From Bolinopsis microptera (Eukaryota; Ctenophora; Tentaculata; Lobata; Bolinopsidae): DNA of 64,000 nucleotides. The translations under genes were made by a program, and so were the position numbers. The notes under the pieces were generated by a model. The model searched no databases. It was not told the DNA's origin and was given only the letters and a program-made list of their open reading frames with translations. The stretch spans positions 3,906,001 through 3,970,000 of the forward strand of contig NC_087077.1 in NCBI RefSeq assembly GCF_026151205.1, given 5' to 3'. Below are positions 12,015-25,300 of this stretch, piece after piece. Each line of letters starts with the position of its first letter. Position 1 is the first letter of the stretch.

Positions 12015-13882
12015 GACTTATCAAAATTTATGTTTTTGCATTTTCTTACGCTTTTAAAAACAAAACTTGACTATTTTGATTTAAGATTAATTTTTATCTT
12101 AATTTTGAGTCGATTGATTATGTAGAAACGTAGTTTTAACCGTAGTGATTTAGCATACTGTCTTTTGTTACACTTGTTATCCAGACATGATGAATAATGA
12201 ATAATGATACTGTTCTTTGATTTTATATTATCATATTCTTATTTTATAAAACTCTGTAACATGATTTTTCGATCGTTTCGATCGTAAATTCTGTTTCTTT
12301 TCTCCTTTGCAATTTAATCATGGTGTGAGTCATCGTAAATATTTACGCGGTCAGTACTGGTATAAAGTTGTTAAAACAAGTCTTCAAGATCGGTCAACAA
12401 GGCTACAATTCGCTCAGCATAGTCATACTCATAGGTGGTGCCTCGGTAAGAAGATTTTCTGAATCTCATATTTTGACTTTGAGTCCGGAAACTTCTCCCC
12501 CATTTACATATTATTATTAAAATGTGTTCTGGAATGTTCGCGAGGTAGGCTGAGCTGAAGTATTGACTCAGAATGCAAGCTGGATTACAGCTGCGCCTAA
12601 TGCTCAAATTGTACATGTTCATAAACTTAAAGATTATCGTGTAAAAGATAATAGCATACAACTTAAAGTGGAGTGTTAGAGTGCAGACGTTCCTACCTAT
12701 TGAGGTCAAAATGTGTAGAGACATTCTTTAAATCTTATCCATCCTGGAGCACAGAGAGGAGAAGTACATGCAGTAAAAGTACCTTTTATGCCAGAATATC
12801 AATGGTTACAGAGCTGAGATGTGAGAGCTGAACCAGCTAGATCAGATAACGAAAGATAACTAGACCATAGACGGTTACTGATAGTGATAAGAGAACGAAA
12901 GATGAAGTAAATACGAAACTTTGGGGATGATGATTAATCACTCTACACTCGACTGTCGGGTGACTTTCTTAACACGTCCTCTACACTCTAGCCCTAGGTG
13001 GCTCTGAATGACTATTCGAAACCCTCTAATCTGATCTCAACCCTAACCCTAACTGAATTATATTCTGAAACCCTAAGAGTAAGACTTCCTTATAGTTATA
13101 CTTATATGGTCATATGACGTGATCGAGACAGTTTTTGTCGATATCTCGCTAGAGGAGCATTTTAACCCTATGTCATGTGTGGTGATTCGGAATCACCGTT
13201 CGAAAATACATCGAACCAAGTAGATTTCAACTGTCAGGGACCCTTTTAGAAAAATCTCGAAGATCGACTGTAGAGTGATTTAGCAATAGCGTGCTCCGAC
13301 CCGGACCCTTTTATTGTTTTCTTAGTTGTTTCACTTTGAATGTCAGATATTATAGTGTATAGATAAGTAAGAGACGTCATATTTGTAAAAATAGGAAAGG
13401 TTTAAAATGATTTGTTATATTGTTATAATTTATCAAAATATCTAAATCGCCGTACGGCCGATGTCTTCTCGATTATTTTGTCTTACTCTTCTCTGTGCGT
13501 CATTTTCTCTACTTCGTTTCTACCTGAATTTGTAAAACAGTTAGTTGATGTGTCCTCAACCATCAACCTTCGTTAATGCGTAAATAAAGGAAGACAAATT
13601 CAAACATCAAAGACTTAAGACATGGCGTATTCAGAATCAGATCTGAAAATGGTAAAAAATAATTCTTTAAAAATAAAATGATAAAACTCTGAAATAATAT
13701 TCACCTTGATTGCAGTATACCAATACCAATACCATTAATCTATGAATCAGAATGTGTTCGTCTCCAAGGATCTTTTTTATTCTTGAACTGAAATGTTAGT
13801 ACCCCCTATTCCCGAAATTATTTCCAAATTTTCAAAATTTAACAGTCTGCTCTATACCCGTTTTTAAAGAAACGTGTTTCAC
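12015..13882. other. Intergenic region downstream of the TRPC-like gene
   Basis: No convincing gene. It holds a short telomere-like block near 13035-13055 and a dispersed repeat at about 13110-13310, listed separately. The 117-codon open frame at 12371-12724 on the minus strand has no recognisable feature and was not accepted. Confidence 0.5.
13036..13310 (+). repeat. Dispersed repeat: CCCTAA block plus GATTCGGAATC module
   Basis: Two CCCTAA units (near 13040) precede a module with the palindromic word GTGATTCGGAATCACC (13178-13195 region). The same order of motifs (a GTGAC-rich word, a CAGTTTTT run, a CCCTA-GTCATG word, GTGATTCGGAATCA, then a CCCTT word) occurs inverted at 53560-53830. The two copies are diverged but clearly homologous by eye. 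Confidence 0.65.
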
Positions 13883-14119
13883 GTTTACTTGAACTCAAAC
13901 GACCTCAGACCCTAAAGGGCCGTCATAAATGTTTTGTTGTCCAAGTAAACCCGCCCTCGGTCCTGCCCCTATGCCCTAGCATGCAAATTTTAAATTTTAA
14001 GCGACCCAACTCCCAAGCTCTGTCAATAAATTGTGAGTGAAACTGAAGCCTGTTTACTTGAACTCAAACGACCTCAGACCCCAAAGGGTCGTCATAAATG
14101 TTTTGTTGTCCAAGTAAAC
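13883..14119 (+). repeat. Pair of 68-bp direct repeats, each with inverted ends
   Basis: Two near-identical 68-bp units (13883-13950 and 14052-14119) in the same orientation, separated by 101 bp. Each starts GTTTACTTG and ends CAAGTAAAC, a perfect 9-bp inverted repeat, and contains the core AACTCAAACGACCTCAGACC. They could be two tiny fold-back elements or the ends of one element. Confidence 0.85.
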
Positions 14120-14167
14120 CAGCCCTACCCAATTTTAATCATAAAACAAATGTTGAGCCACGAAAAT

Positions 14168-14692
14168 TTAAACAAAGTGATCAGACTTAAAACCAAGAAA
14201 CCGTAACCATGAAAACTCTACCTGATCAGGTGGGTCACAACCATATCCTAGATGGAACCACACAGGCATCTCCTCCTCCGGGTATTCAAAAGCTATGATC
14301 AGTGGTTCAGGTTCCTCCTGATCTCCTAATTTGTCGTCGCGAGGTACTTCCACCTCTACGTCGATTATCTCCAAGCCCAACTCATCTTCAAAATCTGAGT
14401 CATCGGTATCTATAAGTGAAAAGTTTGACAAAACTTTAGTTTGGATATGGACAGCTGTTTGTATTTTTGCTAAAGAAGCACCAGAAATATGATCAAATTT
14501 GTCCGGGTTGTACTTCCTCATTCTTGGTTTGAAGCCGAGTGCTTTTAAGGTTCGTGAGAGAAAGTTGCGAGGTTTCCGGTCATCCTCCATCATGTACACC
14601 CGGTCAGGATTCCTCCTGCGGCAGAAAACTGATTTAATCCTTTTAACTGACAGCATATCGCAAGCAAATCGGAAGATTTTAATTGATAGCAA
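14168..14692 (-). CDS. Hypothetical acidic protein, single open frame of 174 codons
   Basis: An uninterrupted frame with a basic N-terminal third (many R and K, a possible alternative start MMEDD at about residue 34), a strongly acidic middle (DTDDSDFEDELG, VEVPRDDKLGDQEEPEP) and a hydrophobic tail (PVWFHLGYG). There is no signal peptide or family motif that I recognise. A GTAGAG donor-like site follows PPDQ near the 3' end, so it could be one exon of a longer gene. The composition looks more protein-like than a chance frame, but nothing else supports it. Confidence 0.4.
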   Translation of the reverse strand: MLSIKIFRFACDMLSVKRIKSVFCRRRNPDRVYMMEDDRKPRNFLSRTLKALGFKPRMRKYNPDKFDHISGASLAKIQTAVHIQTKVLSNFSLIDTDDSDFEDELGLEIIDVEVEVPRDDKLGDQEEPEPLIIAFEYPEEEMPVWFHLGYGCDPPDQVEFSWLRFLGFKSDHFV

Positions 14693-15048
14693 GTGTAAAC
14701 AGTGTGAAAAGTACTAGGGAAAGGTTGTTTTTACTTCGTGGTGGGTATTTAAAGGCTGGTGGTTGTCAGGGTAATTAGCAGAAGGTGCTCCTTTGGAATA
14801 TGAACTATGTGCTCCTTCATCAACACAGGTTCGTTTCAGTCGTTACACGTCCCCAAAATGACATTGCGCGGCGTAGTATTAGTTTTAAGTAAATTATAAT
14901 TATATATTACACCACTACAAATCAATTAAATTGATTGCGCTGTTACGCCTAACGCCAAAATTAGGCCTAACCCCGCGTTATATTAGGCTTACTACTGCAT
15001 CTTGGTGACAGTAAGTGTATAGTAACCCGTGCGCGCTTACGGCCGGGA

Positions 15049-15171
15049 TTGTAGCGCGATGCACTATTGGGTCGCGCGCGCATCCAATAATGCTTCTCGC
15101 AACCTTCGGTAGATCGGCGAGATGCACCACTGTGCCTCACCGAGCTGCGAAGGATTGACATCGTGAATCAA
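15049..15171 (+). mobile_element. Short element, family D (TTGTAGCGCG...GAATCAA)
   Basis: A 123-bp GC-rich unit starts TTGTAGCGCGATGCAC and ends GATTGACATCGTGAATCAA. GGCCGGGA flanks it on both sides (15041-15048 and 15172-15179), a perfect 8-bp target duplication. A second, 90-bp copy lies at 58050-58139. There is no coding capacity. The end sequence recurs, often inverted, at several other places in the window. Confidence 0.85.
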
Positions 15172-15232
15172 GGCCGGGACTTCACTATCGCAGTTAAAAT
15201 GTTTCTCGACGTTTCTGTTATGCATTTACAGT

Positions 15233-15652
15233 TTACAATAGACAGTTGACGATGTCAATCCTTTCGAGCTCGTATGTCGTAGCGGCCCCCTTAATAATAT
15301 AATGTGTGCCGGTCGGCGAAAAGGGAAAATTGAAAATGCAACATGTGTCAAAGCCTACGTCATTGGTCATAGAATATGATTTAGAATCAGCGCTCAAAAA
15401 TAAACTGATGGCAGTCACTTTCATACCCTCAGGATATACTGAGAAGACTATTTTGTATTTAAAATTTGGGCGAGTGATTTGAGATTTTGTGATGAGGGCC
15501 GGCGGACTATTATATCCCCGGCGGACTATTATATCTCCGGGTACAGCTCCAGACTTGATTGACTTTGTCGTGCTGCGCGTTATAAATCCGTACGTGATCA
15601 CGCTGCCAAAACTGATCATTTCACCACAATACAGACTTTGCGCAATACACAA
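15233..15652 (-). CDS. Hypothetical open frame, 139 codons
   Basis: An open frame just beyond a family D element; its 3' end runs through the repeat word TTGACGATGTCAATCC (codons IDIVN), so at least its tail is repeat-derived. The peptide is rich in beta-branched and aromatic residues (KYKIVFSVYPEG, CCIFNFPF). No family was recognised. It may be a remnant of a larger element's coding region or a chance frame. Confidence 0.2.
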   Translation of the reverse strand: MCIAQSLYCGEMISFGSVITYGFITRSTTKSIKSGAVPGDIIVRRGYNSPPALITKSQITRPNFKYKIVFSVYPEGMKVTAISLFLSADSKSYSMTNDVGFDTCCIFNFPFSPTGTHYIIKGAATTYELERIDIVNCLL

Positions 15653-16389
15653 ACGCGAAGTCTATTCAGGACTGTCCCTAATTTCGGGAACCTTGTGTAA
15701 CATTTATTCTCGTCTCTACAGTGTTGGTTTAGCGAGGGGTTGTACTTTGTCCTAATATTATGTAATAGAAATACGAGTAGCTATCTAAGAACAGAATTTA
15801 GATTCAATCGTATAACACAAATTCAATTGGGACATCTCGCTAACTAAAAATATACCGCATTCAGAAGCTATAAATCATGAACTGTTAATAGCAGAAAATA
15901 TAGTTATACAAAAAATAGTTCGTAAATTAACAATTGTCAAGCGAGTACGAGAATGGAAAGTTATCTTTGAATTTATCTCGTTGAAAATTGTACAAAATCC
16001 CTTGTATGGAAAATCAATCGGACCAACGGACTTAAATTTAAATTTAATGAAAAAGTATTACTATAAACCAATCAATTTTTAAATTCAGACAAAAAAACGT
16101 ACGAAAAAGTTTTACATTTGATAACATATTGCATGGATGATAATAAGTGTTTACTCTGGGCTTAACTTGTGAATTATAGGGACACTATAATCTAATTATT
16201 GGTGGGTTCTAATAAATATATTCTGCATGATTACCAGGTTATTTCATGCATTAGAGGGGCATTACAAGAGCATGTGGGTATTAATATTGTGGGAATTCTA
16301 AAACGGCAAACAAACTGAACCTCACTGAAAACTCATAAAAATAAAGGTATAACTTAACGTAAAAGAACTAAATGTGTGCTCCTCTCAAA

Positions 16390-19300
16390 CTACCACTTCT
16401 TCCTGCCCTGCTTAGGAGTATCCAGCTTCAAGGTCTGGTTCTCCTCGTTCAGATTAACCAGCTTATCGTTCATAGCGCACAAGTGCTCGCTCATAAGCGC
16501 TATCTGCGCTTCATACTTGTCCTTAGTGAGAGTCAGTTCCTCTTCAAGCTGCTGTCTAACCTTGTCGTTGTTACACATGTCCACCGCGAACTGGTTGTGT
16601 TGTTTCTCTGCTATGTGTAATCTCTTCTTCAATCCGATACACTCTCTTTTGTTGAGGATACACTCTCCCTCTGCCTTCTGGATCTGGGAGATTATCAAAT
16701 ATCATATTAAGAACTGAGAGGTTACCAGTAGAATTATTTTAACAGAACTGAGCTCATAATAAGGCTGAATTTAATAAATTTCTACGTCGATTATCATGTC
16801 AAGTTCAATAGTTGAGGGTCAAAGGGCCATTAAAACTACACGAAAATTCATACATGTCCAAAGATTATTTTCATTAAATGATGAAAAATAAAATACCGTT
16901 TCAATTTGTTCGTTGATCCTGTTAGTGTAGTGTAACCGTATAGCCTCCTCTCTAAGCCCTGAGTCATCCCAAGGCAGCACAGTTTTAACTGAGCTGGAAC
17001 TGTCAGTTAAATCTAGTAATGTATCCACAGGGACATTGCTGGACGGGGCGGTCATTTTGTTGTTCTCAGCTTCTTTCAGTTGCTGTGGCGGGGGAGGTAG
17101 TGTGGTTAAATAATAAGAACTATTTACACATGGTTCAGGTTAGTTGAGTCAAATACTTTATCTGACTCAAATACTTTATAAGGAAGATCCGAAATTAACA
17201 TAACATTATTTTGTGGAATGTCTGTTGGACAATACTCAATTGTATCTAAGATTTTACGAGGGCCAAATAATGTGCTTATCTACAAATTTGAAACATGAGA
17301 ACAATAAGGTAACATCATACTAAATTCTTCTTCTGTTTAAATATTATAAGAATGTAATAATTTTCTGGTGCGATAACGTAATTTGGTTAGTAGTCTTTTT
17401 GCTTCATATTTTACTGTAAAAGAATTTAAAAACAGAAGATTATTTCAGCAGTCTGTAATTTTGAGTCTTATAGTCTTAAAGTATTGTCTATAGTCTTGAT
17501 AATGTTTGAAACGTAGGGAAATTCTCATACATGAATATCAGTTAATTATTTTATCAAGCAGTTAAATATTGTAAACTACTTCGAATCTGTAAAATATTGA
17601 GATTTGGCAAATAGGATCTACAAGAATCATAATATAAGTCGCAGCTGAAATATAATAAAACAGAGTTGGTTCTGCAGAAAATAAGAACTAAGTGCTCTAA
17701 AGGAACTCATGAAACGTAAGTACACGATGACACTAAGATTGGACACTTATGAGACAGTTGATCGCAATGTTACAAAGATTACACAAAGAGAGGTATCATG
17801 TTGATATTAACCCCTTGTAAAGATCAGAAAACAGGTTATACTACACAAACTTACTGGTTTCTGTAATTTCTCAAGCAACCTCTGATGAAATCGTTTACTT
17901 CAACACTTCTTTACTTTTTAGTAAAACTTATCTTAAAATTTAAAAATATGTATAGTAAAATCAGCTTCGACAAAAACCCCAAAAAAGTGTGTGAGACGCA
18001 TACCTTCTGGGCTTTGTCGAGTTTAATAGTTAGAAGTTGTGCTTCTAGCATCCAGTGTTCTTTGCTTTGCTCTAACTTAGCAATCTTCTCTTTAGATATT
18101 TTCAACTGGGAACAGGGATTGATTTTAAGTTATATCACAGTAATTAGTAAATGTATGATTGGACAAAACGTCAACATATCCCGAAGAGTAGCAAGTCACA
18201 GAAATGGCTTAGTCGATCATACGATATAAACTGACGTACGGATAAAAATAACTACGAACAATTAATTGAATAGCTGACTAATTAACTAATTAACTAATAA
18301 CCTTGTCAGTGAGATCAGGAGAAGGAGCAGGAAGAGGAGAGGAGGGGTCAGGAGAAGAGTTCCTATCTGAAAGAGGCTGAGAGCGGTTAATAAGATACAG
18401 GAACCCCTCACAAGTTGTGGTGAGAGTGGAGTTGTAGACTGACTCTTGTTCTGCACTGAACCTGACAGTTAATTAATTAATTAGAATCTTACTAAACAGT
18501 TAACACGGAGATATAGCCAAATCTTTTTAATCAACCTACTATTCAAGAGGTTGACATGATTTTGGGGCTATAGTTTACGATTATTATTTTATCAATGTTA
18601 GTTATAAAACAATGCAATAGAAAGGGTATTCAGTTTTTGAGCACGCACGAGAGATAATCGATAAACTTTGCAACAAGGCTATTAGAAACATTATCAAATA
18701 CCTGGAGGATTTAGTTAACAAGGATAAGCTATCCTCAAGGTGTCTTGCTATCTTGGTTAATGTGTTTACGAAGGATTGTAGAGACGCAACACAGCATTCA
18801 TCAGTTGTCTTCAATCTGATAAAAGATAAAGTTTAGGGCAGTAAATTGCCGCGAATCTTGTATTTGAATTCTGACGAAGACCTCAATCTGATCATGATGG
18901 TGCTAGTAGAACTAATTGATCAACCAATTAGTCAACTAACTATCAATTAGTCAATTAACTATACTAATTACCTCTGAGACACAGAAGATAGTTTGTGAGC
19001 CAGTACAAGTTTAGGATGTATAGCAGAGAGGTGGGATCTGACGTTAGTGCACACATCCTTAACATCTCCTATAAACGCTGGTATGTACTTAGCCGCTCCT
19101 GTACTGTCCTCTGTCATAGTTAGGTTATTATAAACATGTCATATATTGATTATATAAGGTGTATAATGTATATATATAAAGTCAAATAAGTGTTCTAGTA
19201 ACTGATCCTCTTGGCTCAATATAATGATCTATCTAGTCACTCTCTCACAGGGTGTAACGTACCGACATTAGAGACGTGAGATAGAGACACAGCACTGTTT

Positions 19301-22300
19301 TGAAGAGCGAGAACTAGAGGCTGAACACTGTCACATATAACAGTGTTACATTCCTCCATTTGTAATGAACACGACATTGACATGGACTCTTCTGATAGAC
19401 TGACGGGGTTTAATTTCAGGTTTTACTGTTTTTATTTTATCAATCTTTGATTTAAGGAAAGTAAAGCTCAACAAGAATTGCGCCCGTTGTTTCGTTTTGG
19501 CGGACGCTAGATTTCCATTTCACATTTACTATAAATTTAAGTATAAGCTCCAATCAGCTCACTTCAATCTTCATGATAATAATATTGATAAATTATGCAT
19601 CAAATACGGGAAACACTTGAAATTCAGTTCAATTGCCGTATATAAGTAGAACTTAACTTGTATCTTTAATTCAAGAAATTATCAGCAAAGGTAAACTATA
19701 CTCGTGTACACATCAATACACTACGCGTGCCACGTACAAATTGGGCGTATTACCTAATAGTAATATTATACATTACATGCATCATATACATTAAAACACA
19801 GTCGCGCCGCGCATTCATAGATCACAGGCTATCTATACATCACATCTCCGCAAGCAATCCTCGCGCGCGCCCAACTTTATCGTTGCAGGGTAACGAACGG
19901 AAGGAAGGACACACGACATATTTAAACCCACCTATCTCGTTTGTTGGGGGAACAGAAATCCCCAGTCGGGAGGGTACAACCCAAGGCGATAACCTGGCAA
20001 TGTCGCTCTTTGCCATTGCAACTTTACCAGTACTACGGAAATTAGAAGATCACGAAAAAGTGGCACAAGTGTGGTTAGCAGATGACGCCACAGGGGTGGG
20101 TACTCTTCACGCACTTTTAGGCTGGTGGAAAGATATCATTGTAGAAGGACTTAAGTATGGCTACTTCGTGAACCAGGAGAAATCTTGCTTAATCCTGAAA
20201 AATCCTGAACATTTACATTCCGCTCAGGAAATATTTTCAGATTGCAATATAGATATCAGGATAGATGGTCAAAGGCATTTAGGAGCTGTGCTGGGACGCC
20301 TGAATTCAAGGATACCTACATTAACAACCTGGTAGTTGAGTGGAGTGATATGCTAAAAAAGTTAGTACATTTTGCCAAATCACAACCTCAGGCAGCCTAC
20401 GCTTGTTTCACACACGGTGTCCGCCACAAATTTACATATTTTATGAGGACACTAGATATCAGCTCTTATATGGGCCCTCTTGACAAAATTATCACCCACG
20501 AGCTAATTCCGACTATATTTGGTTGTCCAATATCTCCTATACACCGAGAGCTTATGTCATTACCATTAAAGAACGGAGGTATGGGAATGCCACAGTTGGA
20601 GTATTTGGCAAAAAGAGAGCATGCTGCATCGCTTTTGGTAACCCGGGGACTGGTAAATTCGCTTGCTACAACCTTCTCGGAATCGACAGATGAGCTTCAA
20701 GATATATTAAAACAACGTGTTTCTGAATATAAAGAACAACAAGAGAACATACTTAAAAAGGTTGATAAGAAGACTGCAAGGGTTTTGGATCAGATTAGCG
20801 AACCAGGGAGCTCAAATTGGCTCTCATGTCTACCACTAAGAAAACATGGATTCGTTCTAAATAAATCTGAATTTAGGGATTCTATCAGATTGCGGTACAA
20901 CTTAGATCTGGATCGTTTACCATCACAATGTCCATGCGGAAAAACTTTTGATGTGAACCATTCTCTGAATTGCCACCTTGGTGGCTACATCATTATCAGA
21001 CACAACGAAATTAGGGATTTTTTAGCAGGCTTGTTGAAGACGGTTTGCTCGGACGTGGAAGTTGAACCTCAGCTTCAAGAACTAGAAGGAGAGCAGTTCA
21101 CGAGGTCTTCGACACTTACGGGTGACCAGGCGAGACCGGATATAAAAGCTCGTGGTTTCTATAGGGCAGGCCAAGTGGCTTTTTTCGATGTTAAAGTAAT
21201 TAATCCTAATTCTAATTCCTACCTTCAACATTCGACAAAGAAAGTCATGGAGAATGCCGAGAAACAGAAATCCAGATGTTACAACGAAAGGATTTTAAAT
21301 GTAGAGCACGGATCATTTGCTCCATTAATCTACTCAGTGACGGGTAGCATGGGACCGCAGGCTAAGACGTTCGAGAAACTACTATGCAATAAACTTGCAT
21401 ATAAACAAAAACAGAATTATAACGATATTATTAATTATTATCGGTGTAAGTTATCTTTTTTAATTAGAAAAATGATTTTATTATGTATAAGAGGATCTAG
21501 AAAAACCTCAAATAGAACTGTAGAATTATCTAACATGGATGATTTAGAATTTAACTCTTTCGAATCGAAAGTTAATTAATTTTTTCAGTCCCATGGACTG
21601 GTTTTTATTTTTGACAATGATGATATTCATTATATATAACCTGTAATACTATTCTGTATATATCTAATTTCGTTTTCCAAAAAAAAAAACCTATCTCGTT
21701 CTCCAAAATCCGCGTTTTTCTGCAAAAACCTCCATTCGTAACCTTTCACTATTGCCTTTTTTTTTCAAAAGGGTGAAAAGGAAAAAATTTATAGAGATAG
21801 AAAAGGTTTAAAGTAATATGGACAAACTTGTACCTTTTCTTGAAGAGATTGAGTATAAGAGAAAGATAGTTGGTTATATCAGTGTACTGGTTAGCGAGCA
21901 CTTCTAGATTCCCACACGATTTCTGCTCATGGAGGGATAGGTATAATTAGTGATACATATCTGGTAAGTTTTACAAATAACAACTGCTTTAAAGTTACAA
22001 GGATCTACCAGTGCCACGTTTTCAGCCGGTACTTCACCGGGATAAAGGGGAAACTTATGAAAGTTTCACTTTTAATATACGTCTCGATATGATTAGTGCC
22101 TGATCCCCCCCCCCCCCCGGCCCCCGGATATGACAGCCTTTAAATTGATGAATCTAAGTTGCTCTATGCCCGAATGGTTTCAGCAGAACAATTTAACTTA
22201 ACTTAAGTGGTATTCAGATCTAAATACTGTGACCTCAAACAACAGGACCATATTTTGCAATAATAAAGCCATCTATGAAGCATTTAACTGTATTTATCAA

Positions 22301-25300
22301 CAATAAATACAGTTTATAGTCAAGGATTGACCAGAGCCGCGAGTGAAACTTATCACGAGCGTTCCTTGGGTAAATACCCAAATCGCTATGTACCACTACC
22401 AACAATATAAACTATGCCTTTGTTCTTGAAAATTAAGGTTAACATTCTAAAAGTGTGTGAATTTTGATGAATTTTGGGTAAGTGGTGTTGCCAAATCAAA
22501 GGATTTTGTAGCGAGGTTATCATAAACGAGGAGAAATATAGTCTCCTCGTAATAACACATGCAAATAAGTAACTAAGCTACTAATTTTACACATTCCACA
22601 CCAAATGTTGACTTACCAAACTAAACTGGTTGTCCCTGACAGTAATAACGAACAAGCTCCACAGCTCCAACATAGGTCTGATATGAGATGTGTTCTCCAA
22701 CAATAACCCACACATTTGTTGGGTATTGTGAGTGATAGGTTCCCCAAGGTCCGTGCTGTAGAGTTGGGTACGCTGTTCTAGGTAGGTACAGTAGTTCTGA
22801 AGGGAGACCACTATCTCGGTTATATACCCGCCCACTACTTCTAGCGTGTTCTCTATCAGACTCTGGTGGAAGGTAGCGTAAATATACCTTTATTTGTTAT
22901 TCTTAACTCAATTTAGAGCATTTACAAAGTTAGAAGAAGCAGATTCGTGATGGTTGAAGCACTTTCAAACACATGTTCGCCAGTCATAATGTGACTATTA
23001 CCATCATTTTGCTATAGTGCGATATAATATGACGCCGGAAGAAAATACCCTCAGCTTACTGTGCTTATAATATGATCCACTCTAAGAAATCGTTCGGGAA
23101 GCTCACTAGGCTTTCACTGTTTCTCTAATAAATACAAAAGAAGTTAAAGAGTGTTAACTTACGGCTCGTTTCTTGTCTTTGGCGTACAAATTGAGGTTCT
23201 TACACTTCACCAACTTGGTGTCACTCTTGTTACTTGGTTCTGCAGACGTTTTACTGGCTCGACTGATTGGAGATTGAGACAAACATGAAATTGCTGTTTT
23301 ATTATATAACTTATTTTCTATTGTAAAAAATGAAAGTAAATTTAAATTTGACTTCAATATTTGTAAGGGTTTGTAACTATGTTTTAAATAAACATACATT
23401 TTTGTTCATAACTTTAATTTATGAAAGTCAACTAATCACTAAAGTCAACGAATCACGAAATGAACCATAAGTTAAGTCTGCAAAACCCCGAAATGCCCAA
23501 CTTTGGTAAGATTCAATAATAACCCAACGCCTCCCTCCCTCCCATAACAAAAAGATAATTTGAAATAAAGAACCTCCTAGCAAGAGCAGCATTAGCAGCA
23601 TCTAACTTAGCCTGTAGTTTATCTAGTTGTACTTGTAAAGTTGAGCTCCTTCTCTGCTCCTTAGATAGAGATAACTCAAAATCTTCCTGTACAGGATAAC
23701 ATGGGTCAGACAGGAAACAGTATTAGGAGAGAAGTATTAAGTAACGGAGATGAATTCTAAATAACTGGAGAGATTATATTATCTTACTTTTGAGGTTTTG
23801 AGGAGGGTATCAGAATTACGTTTAGCGCTTGTAAGTGAGGCGTTCTCATCTTCTAACTTCTGGAGCTTCAGTCCATATCGCTCTTCTACTGTTTGCAACT
23901 GTGGAGTGAGTTTTTAATTAATTATAATTAAAAATATGTTTCAGAAAATTATGTAATGTAACGCAATGGAAGTTCTTTAAGTGGGCAATTCCAGTCCAAA
24001 CCCTGGATACATGACATAAAAGATTCGTTTTCACTTGTTTGCATGAAAAGCATTAATAAAGTACTGCAAGTCAATTAAATGAAATGATGTTAATTAATTA
24101 AAGATTTTAGAGAAACAAAAATTGTAGAGAAAAGAATAAGTAAAAGTAAAACTTACTTTAGTATGAAGAACTTCATTTTCCCTAATCTTTGATTCTAACT
24201 CTTCTAAATGTATACTGTCAACGTCTTTATTGGAAACATCATTCCTACCTTGCTGCTTTCCCTTTCCCTGTTGAATGGTATTCATTACATTTCATTTTCA
24301 TGAAAATAAATCAGCGCCAACCGATTGACGGTTAACGTCTACTAATATACTGCATCATTGTAATTACAGCTGCCTCCCACCTTACAGCACACACTGTAAC
24401 TTGTGGTGTGATCTTATAATATGTTATAATATGTTATACTATGTTATAATATGTTATAATATGCTATAGTATGTTATAATACGTTATAATACGTTATAAT
24501 ATGTTAAAATATGTTATAATATGTTATAATATGTTATAATATGTTATAATATGTCATAATATGTTATAATATGTTATAATATATTATACTATGTTATAAT
24601 ATGTTATAATATTACCTTCTTCTTAGCAAGCGTGTCCAGCTGCTGTTGCAAGCTGTCTATTCGGGCTGATAGTTGCTTATTTCTGAATGTAAGACTGTCT
24701 ACCTGGTAGAATATAGATTTAATCTATCGGAACCCAATCTGGCACATAGTCGTGTATCAAACACTTCTCAGTTAGATAAAAACACAAAATAAACTATAAA
24801 AGTGAACTAGTAAACTATACCAAGTATAATGTATAATGTATAATGTATAATGTATAATGTATAATGTATAATCAGGGTTGCCGGCATTTTTGAGAGTCAT
24901 TTTTAAGGTTTTTTCACGTCTTTTAAGGCCCCTTTTGACCCATTTTTAAGGTCCAAAACAGTTAAATTCAAGGTTTTTTAAGGTCCACAGTGCGAAAGTT
25001 TGGACAAACGTAATGCAATAAAGGTGCAAATTTAAGGTTTTTCAAGGTTTTCCGATACGGAAATTGCAATCATATCTAAAGGGGGAAGGTATAATTTCAG
25101 AAAACCCCAATTAGATCTACAACAAGCTAGGTATAATTTCAGAAAACCCCAATTAGATCTACAACAAGCTAGGTATAATTTCAGAAAACCCCAATTAGAT
25201 CTACAACAAGCTAGGTATAATTTCAGAAAAACCCAATTAGATCTACACCGAGCTAGGTATAATTTCAGAAAACCCCAATTAGATCTACAACAAGCTAGGT

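Larger units (their letters stand above)
14718..16389. other. Intergenic region with a small mobile element
   Basis: Contains the short TTGTAG element at 15049-15171, a 20-bp tandem pair (GGCGGACTATTATATC repeated near 15503-15540) and one weak minus-strand open frame. The rest is AT-rich, and I see nothing else in it. Confidence 0.5.

Noticed and set aside
12371-12724. 117-codon minus-strand frame downstream of the TRPC gene
   Set aside because: No recognisable motif, splice context or composition bias; a frame of this length is expected by chance in a window of this size.
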